Shown: positions 24,858 through 33,700 of the stretch, piece by piece | Layout: each line of letters opens with the position of its first letter | Position numbering within the stretch: position 1 is the first letter of the stretch | Assembly: GCA_019113025.1 (NCBI GenBank) | Contig: DXIF01000106.1 | Coordinates: 1-37,912, forward strand | Reading direction: 5' to 3' | Origin: Candidatus Anaerobiospirillum stercoravium | GTDB lineage: Bacteria > Pseudomonadota > Gammaproteobacteria > Enterobacterales > Succinivibrionaceae | DNA length: 37,912 nt | Program-made: the position numbers and the translations under genes | The notes under the pieces: model-generated | The model's database searches: none | Seen by the model: only the letters and a program-made list of their open reading frames with translations | What the model was told of the DNA's origin: nothing

Positions 24858-25428
24858 CCCTAAGATTACCGCTATGTCTCAGCCGTCAGGCTGACAAGTT
24901 CCGCCCCGCCCCTTCCGGCAAGCTGGGGCAAGGCGGAGCGGCATTTTGACCTTGGCTGAGCCAAAAAAACACCAAGGTTAATCCTGAGGCCCGAGGCCCC
25001 TGGGCCCTGACCTCAGGGCGACATACCCCAAAAATCCTTCCAAAAGCGCAGCCTGAGGCTGCGCTTTTTTATTGCCCGCGCCCAACAGCGCAACCAAACC
25101 ACCGTCCCTGTCGCCACCCACCGCTTGCGCCGCCCCACCATCTGCGTGCACCAGCGCCGTGCCGTGACGCGCCCCCGGCGCTCTCAACTTAGATCCAAGA
25201 CCGGAACTTCAGGCTGTGATAATGTTTGTCGCGAATCTGAGCACGTGCCATGCATTGCGCTATGCTTAGAAAATTGAGAGATCTAAGCCTCAGACTTGTG
25301 GCCCCAAGTCGCGGGAGCGCAGAGCTCTTACTTCATACTTAACATTACCGGCAGGCCACCTTGATTCTCTAATGCAAACGGGGACGGCGCGTGCACGGGC
25401 GGACCTTGAAACAGAGGATGTTGCTGAA
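24858..25428. other. acrB downstream region and leader of the next gene
   Basis: About 570 bp with no credible gene. The first 215 bp carry several hairpins: TTGACCTTGG/CCAAGGTTAA arms at about 24947-24982, a nested CCTGAGG...CCTCAGG stem at 24983-25017 with GGCCC/GGGCC inside, and the terminator at 25042-25070. A possible extended -10 (TGTGATAAT, 25215-25223) could serve the next gene. Confidence 0.45.
25042..25070 (+). terminator. Intrinsic terminator after acrB
   Basis: AAAAGCGCAGCC-tga-GGCTGCGCTTTTTT: a GC-rich stem followed by six T on the plus strand, 185 bp after the acrB stop codon. Confidence 0.9.
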
Positions 25429-26649
25429 ATGGCAAGCTTTACCGTCAATGAGTCTCTTTTTGTCCTCGACCTCGATGACACCGCGCCTAGTATTCTGCCC
25501 ATAGGCGAGGTCTTGCCTGACGGCATCAAGATTGAGGTTGACCGCGACCGCGGCGAGAACTTCGCCTTCTATGTCAGCGCCGATGGCAAGTACGATATCT
25601 TGGCCGCACGCCCTGAGTTAGCTGAGCGCTGGGTTCAAGAGGGCTATTTAGAACAGCGCATGCTGCAAATCCACTGCGATGCCTCCGGCGAAATCGACTG
25701 CTACCTTTTAATTAGCCCGAGCGCCCATGTCCTAATGCGCTTAACGGACGTACGCGTCTATAACAGCCCCTACTATGCCCACGTGGTCGCCACGTGCATG
25801 TACAACACGCGCCACCACGATCCCTTTATCAATATGCGCGACGGCATCTTATGCGAGCTCTATGGCGTGGTGCTGCCAACCTACACTAAGACCCCGAAAG
25901 TCGCGGACGCCGCCCTCTTCAACAATGTGTTACGCGGCCAATATGACAGCGAAGACATTCGCCGCGATGCTGATTTTGAACCGGGGCGCTCCGGCTTAAA
26001 TATGGTCACCTTCAATGAGCTTATGACCCTGCATGGCATGGAGTGCGACATGATCCGCCCTTACTTCCAAGTAGGGGAGCCAATCGACGATTTCGTCAAG
26101 CTCGACCCGAAGGCTATCATCACGGGGCCCTTGGTCTTAAAGGAGCAATACCAAGTCTTTGGCACCAATTCTGACATCGTGCTCTTAGCCCTGTCGCAAG
26201 CGTGGGCCGAGGAGCTGATGGCACGAGGCTACATCACCGCCATGGACTTAAAGGCGGTCTATGTGGGCCGCGAGCAGCTGCGCATCATTGCCCTATCGCG
26301 CCGTTACGCCGTTGAGAGCCTCGGGCAGCGCCACTTTGGCATTGCCCAGGCCGATGCCTACGCCTTAGCGCAGAACCTGCGCCGCGCGGTCGCGCAGCAC
26401 CCAGAAAACGATTTAGAGCATGCCCTGTACTTACAGGAGTATGGCCTAGTGCTGCCAACGCGTTTTGACGTCTTTGGCGCCGACGGCTCGATCAATCTGC
26501 CTGAGGGCCAAATCGTCAACCATGACAGCGCCTTAGCTCAAGCCGAGGCCATGATCAGCGACGCAGTGCAACACGGTCCGTTTGCGCAAGGCCCATTTTT
26601 AGATGAAGTCTTGATCGCCGGCCGCGCCATCGTGCGTTCGGCGCGCTAA
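25429..26649 (+). CDS. Unknown protein with an internal duplication
   Basis: Not recognised. 406 residues from the ATG at 25429 (AGAGG about 11 bases upstream); an ATG 19 codons earlier lacks a ribosome site. It appears cytoplasmic: no signal peptide or membrane helix. Two copies of a module are visible. Copy A has YDILAARPELAERWVQEGYL (55-74) and LCELYGVVLPT (141-151). Copy B has DIVLLALSQAWAEELMARGY (249-268) and LYLQEYGLVLPT (333-344). The spacing from the GY to the YG(V/L)VLP block is nearly equal (72 and 70 residues). A third VFGADGSINL after copy B resembles the opening VFGTNSDIVL. The protein is acidic with many Tyr and Met. It stands alone between the acrB terminator and a flavodoxin gene on the same strand. 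No function is proposed. Confidence 0.85.
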   Translation: MASFTVNESLFVLDLDDTAPSILPIGEVLPDGIKIEVDRDRGENFAFYVSADGKYDILAARPELAERWVQEGYLEQRMLQIHCDASGEIDCYLLISPSAHVLMRLTDVRVYNSPYYAHVVATCMYNTRHHDPFINMRDGILCELYGVVLPTYTKTPKVADAALFNNVLRGQYDSEDIRRDADFEPGRSGLNMVTFNELMTLHGMECDMIRPYFQVGEPIDDFVKLDPKAIITGPLVLKEQYQVFGTNSDIVLLALSQAWAEELMARGYITAMDLKAVYVGREQLRIIALSRRYAVESLGQRHFGIAQADAYALAQNLRRAVAQHPENDLEHALYLQEYGLVLPTRFDVFGADGSINLPEGQIVNHDSALAQAEAMISDAVQHGPFAQGPFLDEVLIAGRAIVRSAR

Positions 26650-26875
26650 CGCCGCGCCGCCCCATAAGCGCGCTGAGCGCCTCAGAGCGTGCGCCGCGCG
26701 CCGCACAAGCGCAATAGCATTATTTTGCCGCGCCCGCGCTTGTGTTATCTTAACCAGCAACAGAAGCTTGAGAAGCTTGGCTTTAGCCACCGCAGCAGCG
26801 TAGCCCGACGCTGAGGTTGGCCCCGGATGGGGCAAGGTTAATCGGGTACTTGCACGTACTTTTCAAAGGTATTGT

Positions 26876-27388
26876 ATGAAGCAAATCGGTTTATTTTACG
26901 GCACCTACACGGGCACCACGGGCAATATCGCCAAGCGCATCGCCAAGGAACTAGGCGAGGACAAGGTCGCCATCCACAATATCTGCTGTGAAGGCGACAA
27001 GATGGGGGATTACCCGCTGCTCATCATCGGCACCTCCACTTGGAGCGTAGGCGAGCTGCAAGAGGACTGGAATAATTTCATGCCTAAGCTTGAGGGCATG
27101 AACTTCGAGGGCAAGACCGTAGCGCTCTTTGGTACCGGCGATCAGGTCAACTACCCGGACACCTTCTTAGACGGCATGGGCATGCTGTACGAGACCTTCC
27201 AATTTCGCGGCGCCAAATTCGTCGGCTTCTGGCCGACCAAGGGCTATGATTTCACCAGCCCTCTACCTCTTTACAACCACGACAACTTCGTGGGGCTGGC
27301 CTTGGACGAGGACAATCAGCCCGAGCTGACCGACCAGCGCATCAAGGAATGGTGTGCCTTAATTAAGCCGGCCTTTGGTTTAGCCTAA
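26876..27388 (+). CDS. Long-chain flavodoxin
   Basis: Small cytoplasmic FMN electron carrier, typically serving reductases and radical SAM enzymes and replacing ferredoxin under iron limitation. The FMN phosphate loop is GTYTGTTGNIAKRIA (about 9-23). The ring-stacking loops are GTSTWSVGELQEDW (Trp near 57) and GTGDQVNYPDTFLDGMG (Tyr near 98). The 20-residue beta5 insertion (FWPTKGYDFTSP) marks the long-chain class, and 170 residues is the usual length. AAAGGT six bases before the ATG supports the start. An extended -10 (TGTTATCTT, about 26743-26751) lies upstream. No Fur box was evident. Whether it is FldA or FldB cannot be settled. Confidence 0.96.
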   Translation: MKQIGLFYGTYTGTTGNIAKRIAKELGEDKVAIHNICCEGDKMGDYPLLIIGTSTWSVGELQEDWNNFMPKLEGMNFEGKTVALFGTGDQVNYPDTFLDGMGMLYETFQFRGAKFVGFWPTKGYDFTSPLPLYNHDNFVGLALDEDNQPELTDQRIKEWCALIKPAFGLA

Positions 27389-27413
27389 AACCAGTCGTAT
27401 CTTACCAGCGCCC

Positions 27414-27443
27414 CCGCCTTAAAGGGGCGTTAGAGGCGGTTTT
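27414..27443 (+). terminator. Possible terminator after flavodoxin
   Basis: CCGCCT (27414-27419) pairs with AGGCGG (27434-27439), followed by TTTT. Alternative pairings exist (CGCCCC/GGGGCG, and GAGGC/GCCTC around the T-run), so the fold is uncertain. Confidence 0.4.
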
Positions 27444-27651
27444 GCCTCAAATTGCTCCGCTCCCGCGTTAAGCTGAAGTGGCATTGAAGCAAAAGCGGCA
27501 CGTTGCCCACGAGCACCGTAGCAACCAGCAACAAGCACCGTAGCAACCAGCACACGTGCCCTTGAACTTCCCTGCACCTTCGGTTTTCGATCATGCAAGT
27601 GCCATTAATTGACCGCAACGCGGCGAGCACCGCCCGCGTGGCAACTCCCGC

Positions 27652-27695
27652 GTGCCGGCCATGTGCCGACCGCGTGCCGACCACGTGCCGACCAC
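27652..27695. repeat. Four 11-bp tandem repeats
   Basis: GTGCCGGCCAT, GTGCCGACCGC, GTGCCGACCAC and GTGCCGACCAC in tandem, ending about 40 bp upstream of the gene at 27735. Confidence 0.9.
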
Positions 27696-27734
27696 GCTGC
27701 GTCAACTTAAGGCCTTACCAGCGGAGAGCAATCT

Positions 27735-28556
27735 ATGGCGACACCTCTACGCATCCGCGGCGAGCTTGTGGGCTCAAGCTTTGCCGTCGGCATTCTGCCC
27801 AACGGCCAACACGCCTACACCTTAACCCTGCACAGCTTCGACGAGTCGCTCATCCCCGAGCACTTAATCAAGGCGCGCAGCATCCTCCCGCCGCTATCAC
27901 CCCAGCCCTTACAGCCCTCCCGGCTTTTAGAGCTGATGCCGCTCAATCGCGTGGCGCACCAAAAGCAGCTGCGCCGCTTTGGGCCTTATCAGTCAGAGCC
28001 GCTGCCGCGCCATGTCGGCCACAGCATCACCCACCTCATCTTCCCATTTCGCGCGAACTCGCGCGTCGCCTTGGGCCACTTCTTGCGCCAGCATTTCTGC
28101 CAACACGTAGTGGTAGCAGACGGCTTTGGCGTTGAGCACCGGGTCGACTACAGCCCCAACCTCATGCCCCAAGGCGCCGAGCGCTGGCACTTAATGGATG
28201 GCGGCACGACGTCCTTAGCGCCAAGAGGCTTAAGCAAGAGCCGCGACCGCTATGGACTGGCGCTCTTGGTTCGGGCTCTCGCGCTCTCGCCTTTTGACGC
28301 TGCCTTCAACCTCGAGCAGCCTTACCTGTACCACGACCACAATGAGTGGCGGGTACGAACCGAGCGCTACTACACTGCCCCGACCACGCAGAGCAGCGAA
28401 CACACCGAGCAATTCGAGTCCCCCGAACACTTCGAGCACACTAAGTGTGCCGAGCGCACCATCAGCGGCACGCGTCCGGTGTTCCACTCCTGTTTGCTGC
28501 GCGCCAACCTGCTGCGCACTAACTTGCAGCCCCAGCGTGCGTTGCACGCGGCTTAG
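27735..28556 (+). CDS. Unknown cytoplasmic protein
   Basis: Not recognised. 273 residues with GGAGAG about eight bases before the ATG. No signal peptide or membrane span is visible. The first 195 residues look like a folded domain with many Arg, His and Leu; distinctive stretches are IRGELVGSSFAVGILPNGQH, FGPYQSEPLPRHVGHSITHL and LSKSRDRYGLALLVRALALS. Residues about 210-245 are a Glu/His/Thr low-complexity segment (SSEHTEQFESPEHFEHTK). The C-terminus LLRANLLRTNLQPQRA is basic. It is transcribed alone and ends before a short hairpin. Its codon use is richer in CTG/CTC Leu than hemXY. It could be a lineage-specific protein; no function is proposed. Confidence 0.7.
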   Translation: MATPLRIRGELVGSSFAVGILPNGQHAYTLTLHSFDESLIPEHLIKARSILPPLSPQPLQPSRLLELMPLNRVAHQKQLRRFGPYQSEPLPRHVGHSITHLIFPFRANSRVALGHFLRQHFCQHVVVADGFGVEHRVDYSPNLMPQGAERWHLMDGGTTSLAPRGLSKSRDRYGLALLVRALALSPFDAAFNLEQPYLYHDHNEWRVRTERYYTAPTTQSSEHTEQFESPEHFEHTKCAERTISGTRPVFHSCLLRANLLRTNLQPQRALHAA

Positions 28557-28778
28557 CCGCGCGCCCGCGTGCTCGCGTTCTTGCACTCTACACTCTGCAC
28601 TCTGCGCTCTTGCGCCTAACCAGCGCATAGCCCTTGGCGCGCGGTCAACCCCAGAGTGATGGCAGCGTGAGATCAGCGTGAGAGCAAGCCCAGCGTGAGG
28701 GCAACCGACCCCAGCGTCGCAACTGCATGGACCTGAGGTCGGCCGCGCCGTCGGCCCACATGCAGCCAGTACCATTGC

Positions 28779-28799
28779 AGCGGGCGTAAGCCCGCTTTT
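28779..28799 (+). terminator. Short hairpin terminator for the unknown gene at 27735
   Basis: AGCGGGC-gtaa-GCCCGCT followed by TTT on the plus strand, about 220 bp after the stop codon. The short T-run makes it moderate. Confidence 0.5.
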
Positions 28800-28876
28800 A
28801 GTTCAGGGCAATGGGGCTGCGTTCTCAGTTATCAGGCGTGCCGACGGCTGATTCATAGATACAACATAAGGGCAAG

Positions 28877-28898
28877 AAAAAAGACACTTACGTGTCTT
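28877..28898 (-). terminator. Terminator of the tRNA operon
   Basis: On the minus strand AAGACAC-gtaa-GTGTCTT is followed by more T, 25 bases past the tRNA-Leu CCA end. Confidence 0.88.
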
Positions 28899-28922
28899 CC
28901 CTCTTCAGCCTTGGTGAGCAAA

Positions 28923-29007
28923 TGGTGCGAAGAATGGGACTCGAACCCACACACCTTGCGGCACTAACACCTGAAGCTAGCGCGTCTACCAATTCCGCCA
29001 TCTTCGC
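28923..29007 (-). tRNA. tRNA-Leu(CAG)
   Basis: 85 nt including an encoded CCA end. The acceptor stem GCGAAGA pairs with TCTTCGC, discriminator A. The anticodon arm CTAGC-TTCAGGT-GTTAG gives anticodon CAG, reading CTG. A long variable arm (TGCCGCAAGGTGTG region) marks the class II leucine tRNA, and GGTTCGAGTCCC forms the T arm. It is the second gene of the tRNA operon. Its codon CTG is a secondary leucine codon in several genes here that favour TTA. Confidence 0.96.
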
Positions 29008-29019
29008 ACTGCCACCAAA

Positions 29020-29096
29020 TGGTGATCCCGATGAGAATCGAACTCATGACCGTCAGCTTCGGAAACTGATACTCTATCCAACTGAGCTACGGGATC
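29020..29096 (-). tRNA. tRNA-Arg(CCG)
   Basis: 77 nt with an encoded CCA. The acceptor GATCCCG pairs with CGGGATC, discriminator A. The D arm is TAGCTCAGTTGGATAGAGT. The anticodon arm TCAGT-TTCCGAA-GCTGA gives anticodon CCG, reading CGG. The T arm is ATGAG-TTCGATT-CTCAT. It lies 12 bp upstream of tRNA-Leu in the same transcript. Confidence 0.96.
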
Positions 29097-29600
29097 ACAA
29101 GCTTGGCTCATCAAGCGGGGTGCATTATAACAATGTGATTTTGCCTGTGGCAAGACTTTGTTATAAAAAAATTTAGTAAATTCATCCCCAAGCTCCCGCA
29201 CCCGAGGCTCGGGCGTACCCCCTCGCGCGCTTGCGCCCCCCATTGTTCCCCAACAAAGCCCAAGCTTACGCCATTCCCGCCCTAGTCTGAACCGTAGCCA
29301 TGGCCTTAGCTGGAACCGGAACCTCAGTCGCTCAGTCGCTCAGCCGCTGCCCGGTTCGAGGGCATGGGCCCAAGCGATGGGCCGGGCGGCGCCGGGCGGC
29401 GCCGGGCGCGCGCGGAGCGCTGCCATGCTGTGCCGCGCATGCCGCAGCTGCCTTTTGGCACGCAGATGTGTTACAACAAAGGCCACTTAGCGCCGCCCCA
29501 CCGCAACGGGGAGCTGTTTCAGCTGCAGCTTTGTGTGGTCACAAGACCAATTGGGGGGCGGGCGCCCGGCGTTGATTGAGAGTGAAGTGAGGGTGTGGTT
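29097..29600. other. tRNA promoter region and leader of tcdA
   Basis: About 500 bp. The first 60 bp hold the minus-strand tRNA promoter and an AT-rich upstream element to about 29180. From there to 29600 the sequence is GC-rich and I see no gene; an ORF at 29300-29575 lacks a ribosome site. A CAGCTG...CAGCTG repeat lies at about 29517-29535. No clear tcdA promoter was found. Confidence 0.45.
29124..29153 (-). promoter_or_regulatory. Promoter of the tRNA-Arg/tRNA-Leu operon
   Basis: On the minus strand TTGCCA, 18 bp, TATAAT, followed by a GC-rich discriminator GCACCCCGC typical of stringently controlled stable-RNA promoters. The -10 lies about 28 bases before tRNA-Arg, and an AT-rich stretch lies upstream. 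Confidence 0.8.
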
Positions 29601-30593
29601 ATGGCCGCTGCCAAGGCTGATTTTGCTTTTCTTAAGTTGCCCCTAAGCGTTCAACAAGAGCAGTTGGAGCGCTTTAAAGGCATTTGTGCGCTCTATGGCT
29701 ATGAGGGCTTTTTGCGTCTGCAAAACGCGCATGTCGTCGTCATCGGCAATGGCGGTGTGGGCTCTTGGATTGGCGAATCGCTGTGCCGCACCGGCGTGGG
29801 CGCACTGACTCTGCTTGATTTTGACACCATTGAGCTATCTAACTCCAACCGCCAACTCCATACCCTAAACTCAACCCTAGGCTCAGGTAAGGCCCACACC
29901 TTGGGCGCCCGGCTTAAAGACATCAATCCCTACCTTGAGCTTAAGACCATGGATGTGCAGCTGACGCGCGACAATATCGCCGAACATTTAGCGGCGGCCA
30001 TTGGAACCAGCGCCGCTGAACTGGAGGCGCTGCGCGCGACCCCCCTTACGGCCCTGCATGAGCCGCAAAATCTGGCCCAGCGCCGCCTTAAAGCCCAATA
30101 CGGCCAAGGCGTGGCCCCCAATAGTCTGCCTAATAACGTCTATGTGGCCGAGGCGATCGATGACCTCTTTGCCAAAGCAAGCTGCGTCGACCTCTTGCAC
30201 CGGGCGCAAATTCCGCTCGTCACCTCAGGCGGCGCCGGGGGACGAATCGACCCGACCCGGGTGCGCCTAGGTGACATCAGCGCCGCTAAGGGCGACCAGC
30301 TGATTAAGCGCCTACGCACCGAATTGCGCCGTAATTACGGCTACCCTAAGGGCGCTGAAGGCAGCAAGAGTGCCCACGAGGTGGGACCGGCCTTTAACAT
30401 TTGGTGCAGCTACTCCGACGAAAAGCCAATGCGCGCCCAAGATCGGGCCCGCGCGGATCTGCCCCCCGAGCAGTTGGGCCTGCCGCTAGGGCCAAACTTG
30501 CCCGCTTTTGGCGCCGCGGTCACCGTGACGGCTACAGCCGGATTACTCCTTGCATCGGCTATAATACGTTGGATTGTGGGCGAGCGCGTCTAA
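29601..30593 (+). CDS. tcdA: tRNA threonylcarbamoyladenosine dehydratase TcdA (CsdL)
   Basis: E1/ThiF-like ATP-dependent enzyme that cyclises t6A37 to ct6A37 in ANN-decoding tRNAs. The N-terminus RFKGICALYGYEGFLRLQ leads to the nucleotide-binding VVVIGNGGVGSWIGESLCRT. NSNRQLHTLNSTLGSGKA, EAIDDLFAKASCVDLLH, IPLVTSGGAGGRIDPTRV and the C-terminal FGAAVTVTATAGLLLAS are all family hallmarks. At 330 residues it is about 60 longer than E. coli TcdA. The excess is an insert of roughly 40 residues before the AIDD motif (about 134-175) and a longer C-terminal loop. The ATG at 29601 is preferred over a GTG two codons earlier; GAGGG lies upstream. Confidence 0.93.
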   Translation: MAAAKADFAFLKLPLSVQQEQLERFKGICALYGYEGFLRLQNAHVVVIGNGGVGSWIGESLCRTGVGALTLLDFDTIELSNSNRQLHTLNSTLGSGKAHTLGARLKDINPYLELKTMDVQLTRDNIAEHLAAAIGTSAAELEALRATPLTALHEPQNLAQRRLKAQYGQGVAPNSLPNNVYVAEAIDDLFAKASCVDLLHRAQIPLVTSGGAGGRIDPTRVRLGDISAAKGDQLIKRLRTELRRNYGYPKGAEGSKSAHEVGPAFNIWCSYSDEKPMRAQDRARADLPPEQLGLPLGPNLPAFGAAVTVTATAGLLLASAIIRWIVGERV

Positions 30594-30745
30594 GGCCTAT
30601 TTAAGCCAAACCAAGGCCCGATCGGTTGCTGTTTGAGGCAATGCGGCGGGGAGAGAAAACGCGCGCGATTTTGTTTTTGCTTGGCCAAGACCCAAGAGGC
30701 GCGGCAGTTATTGGGCTGCCGCCTCCGGTCATGGTGGATATTTGC

Positions 30746-30774
30746 ACCCTGAAGCCGTTGGTTTCAGGGTTTTT
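30746..30774 (+). terminator. Intrinsic terminator/attenuator directly before the primase-like gene
   Basis: ACCCTGAAGCC-gtt-GGTTTCAGGGT forms an 11-bp stem (one G-T pair) followed by TTTT. It can end the tcdA transcript, but its T-run ends one base before the GAGG ribosome site of the gene at 30787. Any message for that gene that begins upstream must read through it. Confidence 0.8.
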
Positions 30775-30786
30775 GAGGCCATGGGT

Positions 30787-33700
30787 ATGTCAGGACAGCA
30801 CTCTGGGTACAAGATAGACGAGAGCACCAAGACTTACTTGCGCAGTAAGTTGCCCGAGTACTTGCGTGCTCAAGGCATTGATCCCAGCCGCAGCTTTACC
30901 TGCTACAACCCCAACCATCGCGACACGCAGTACTCGATGCGCTACAACCCGCGCCAGCAAACAGTTAACTGCGCGGTGTGCAATGCGCGCTACGACATCT
31001 TCGACTTGGTGCGCATGGATCACCATTTCCCCAGCTTCGAGGACAGCTTAAAGTACGTCTACGAGCTCTATGTCGGTCCCCTTGAGAACCAAAGCCCCGA
31101 ACTGCGCGACGCGCAGGACTTAACCGACCCGCTGCCGCCGACTATGGCGTCGGCCCACCTAGCACCGACCAATCTGGGCCCGGCCCGCCCTAACGCTAAT
31201 TTCAGCCTCGATAACGTCAACAGCGTTTCAGATGACCTCTTTGCCGGAATCACCGCAATCGAGGTCGCTCCAGGAGAGGCCCAGCAGCTACACGGCAAGC
31301 ACACAGGTACCCCGCACCGTCCCCTCGACTTAAGCGACGACTTTACCCATGCCACCCCGCCCCACAGCAATCCTGACTTTGGGCTGAGCGCAGCGCCGCT
31401 GCCACCAGACTATGGGGCCAATGCGGCGCTGGACGCTACCCCAAACATGGGCGCTACCCCAAACATGGGTGCCACCCCGAACATGGGCGCTACCCCGAAC
31501 ATGGGCGCTAGCCCGAGCATGGGCGGCTTTGATCCCTTTGCTCCAGTACGCGACACACGTGGGGGCGCCGCTTCCGAGCTGCCGCCGCTGGATTTAGACT
31601 TTGACCCGGCCACCGGCACGACGGCGCGCCCGCGTCCTCACAGCGGCAACAAGCAAGCGCCGCTTGCGGACGTGCGCCCGATCGGCACCATGCGGGACGG
31701 GACGCCGCAACCTCTGGGTACGCCATTGCCCATGGGCGCCCCCTTACCAATGGGCGCACCGCTGCGCACGGTAGGCGGCTCAGCCGCACCTCATGACTCT
31801 GCACCAAGCGCCAAGCCACATCCCGACTTTACCCTGCCGCCGGGCACTGGCCCGACGGGCATTGGTACTTTTGCGGCGTCCGAGGAAAACAAGCGCAAGC
31901 ACCAGCAGCCAAAGGATCGCGATATTACCCCGAGCGCTGAAGAAATTGAGCGCCGCAGCGCTGAGATCTGGGGTAAGCCTGCCGCGGAAACGGAGCCTAC
32001 CCCCGAGAGCGCCGAGCAAGTCACCACCTACACCATTGCGCCGGACTCGCCATATGTCGGTGCGGGGGTACAAGCTCGTCCGCTCGACCCCAGCCGCCGC
32101 GCTGCAGGCGACGAGGGCGAGGTCAAAATGCCGCAGCGCAACCCTGGTGCTCCCTCGACCCTGATCAATGGCAAAGCCTTTGACTTCAAAAACAAGACCG
32201 TAGCCGAGGTGCAATCGGGCATCCGCTCCGTCATCAGCCAAAACCCACCGCAGCCCCTGCCCGAGAATACCGCTACGAACGAGGTGCATACCGCCATTAT
32301 TGTCAGCGCGCCGCACGGCGCAGCTAGCGCCGCCGCACCCGCCTTGTCCCCGCGCGCCAGCGCCTCTTCAAATCCGCTCAACACCGCAACCAGCGACGGC
32401 CCTAATACCTTGATTGCGCGCTCGGCACCGCAACCTACGGCTAAACCTGCCAGCGGGGCCCCTAATCCTTATGCCAAGGCCTTTGAAGCGCTCAACTCAA
32501 CCAACGACAATGTTACCCGCATTTGCGGTTACTCCTCGGCCTTGCATGGCAACCAAGCGCCGCAGCCGCCGACGGTCAACACCATGATCAGCGTCGAGCC
32601 GATCAATCCAGAGACCACTCCGGCTAAGACCAGTGTCTTTAGTGCCGCTCCCGGCACCACGCTCTTAAGTGGCGAGCTTAATCGTCACACCTCGACGCTG
32701 ATGAGCGACAATCGGGGCCGCATCCTTACCGATGACTTTGGGCATCGTGTCCACGAGGACGAGCTCAAGCAACAAAAGGCGCAAGCAGCGGCCAGTGCCA
32801 CCTTCGACTTTTTGCACCCAGCCAAGGTCACCCCGGCCGCGCCCGCCGCGGCCTCCGCCGTAGCTCCTGCTAGCGCCACCTCTGCCGCCAGTGCCGCCGC
32901 AACCAGTGCCGTCAGCACCACCGCGACAAGTGCCGCCCAAGCCCCTTCCTCCATCATCCTCAGCGCCACGGTGGACAATGCGGCGGCACCGGCAGTTGCC
33001 GCGCCTCAGTCCGAGGGCGCGGGCGCAGCCCCTGCGCCCCATACGGCCGCGCAAGACGTCGCGGCCCTCAACAAGACCGCTACTGCTATTTTCAGCGCTA
33101 TTACGGGCATCACGGCCGAGGACTCGGCTCAGAGCACAACAGAAGCGCCCGCTCCAACTAAGAGCGCAGCGGCTGCCCCGGTGCGGGCAGCTAAGCTGCA
33201 GACGGCGGTACAGCCTGAGGGCGCAATCGCGCCTCAACCTCAGGGCACGGCCCCGGTCGGGGCGCCTGCCGTGGCGCCGCTCGAGCCGCTCGCCCCGAAA
33301 AAAGCCAAGCCTGAGTTTTTTGCCACACTCGAGGAAGAGACCAAGATTTTAGAGGTCAACCCGCTGGAGGAACATGCCGCGGCCGACTTTCCCGAGCTTG
33401 CGCCTCTGTCTAATGACTTAGAGCTGCCCGATATCAAGCCTAATGAGGAAGTTGAGCTAAGCTACGACCCCGCCGAGCTCAGCACCCTCGACCCTGAGGG
33501 CAAGCTCAATCCGCTGGCACGTAGCAGCCATAAGGATCCCGGCTTTACCTTAAGCGAGGACGAGCTTGAGCCCCCGGCTGCGCCGACCGCGCAGACGGCG
33601 CAGGCTGTACCGAGCGCGCCGCAAGTCGACGCCTTTGCGGCACTGACGGCGAGCGCTAACGCCCGTGCCGCGGCGCCCGCCGCGAGCCCGGCGCCCCTGA

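Larger units (their letters stand above)
27389..27734. other. Intergenic region with repeats
   Basis: 346 bp between flavodoxin and the next gene, without a credible ORF. It contains a probable terminator (27414-27443), an exact 19-bp direct repeat AGCACCGTAGCAACCAGCA at 27512-27530 and 27534-27552, and an 11-bp tandem array at 27652-27695. Confidence 0.6.
28557..28922. other. Intergenic region between unknown gene and tRNA genes
   Basis: 366 bp without a gene. It contains short repeats (ACTCTACACTCTGCACTCTG near 28584-28604, and CAGCGTGAG at 28663, 28674 and 28690) and the two terminators listed separately. Confidence 0.5.

Noticed and set aside
29300-29575. 91-codon ORF before tcdA
   Set aside because: Ala/Arg-rich without a ribosome site or promoter; composition fits random GC-rich DNA.
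32665-33237. 190-codon minus-strand Arg/Gly-rich ORF
   Set aside because: Antisense shadow of the Ala/Pro-rich linker in the primase-like gene; Arg/Gly composition is what reversed GCC/GCG codons give.
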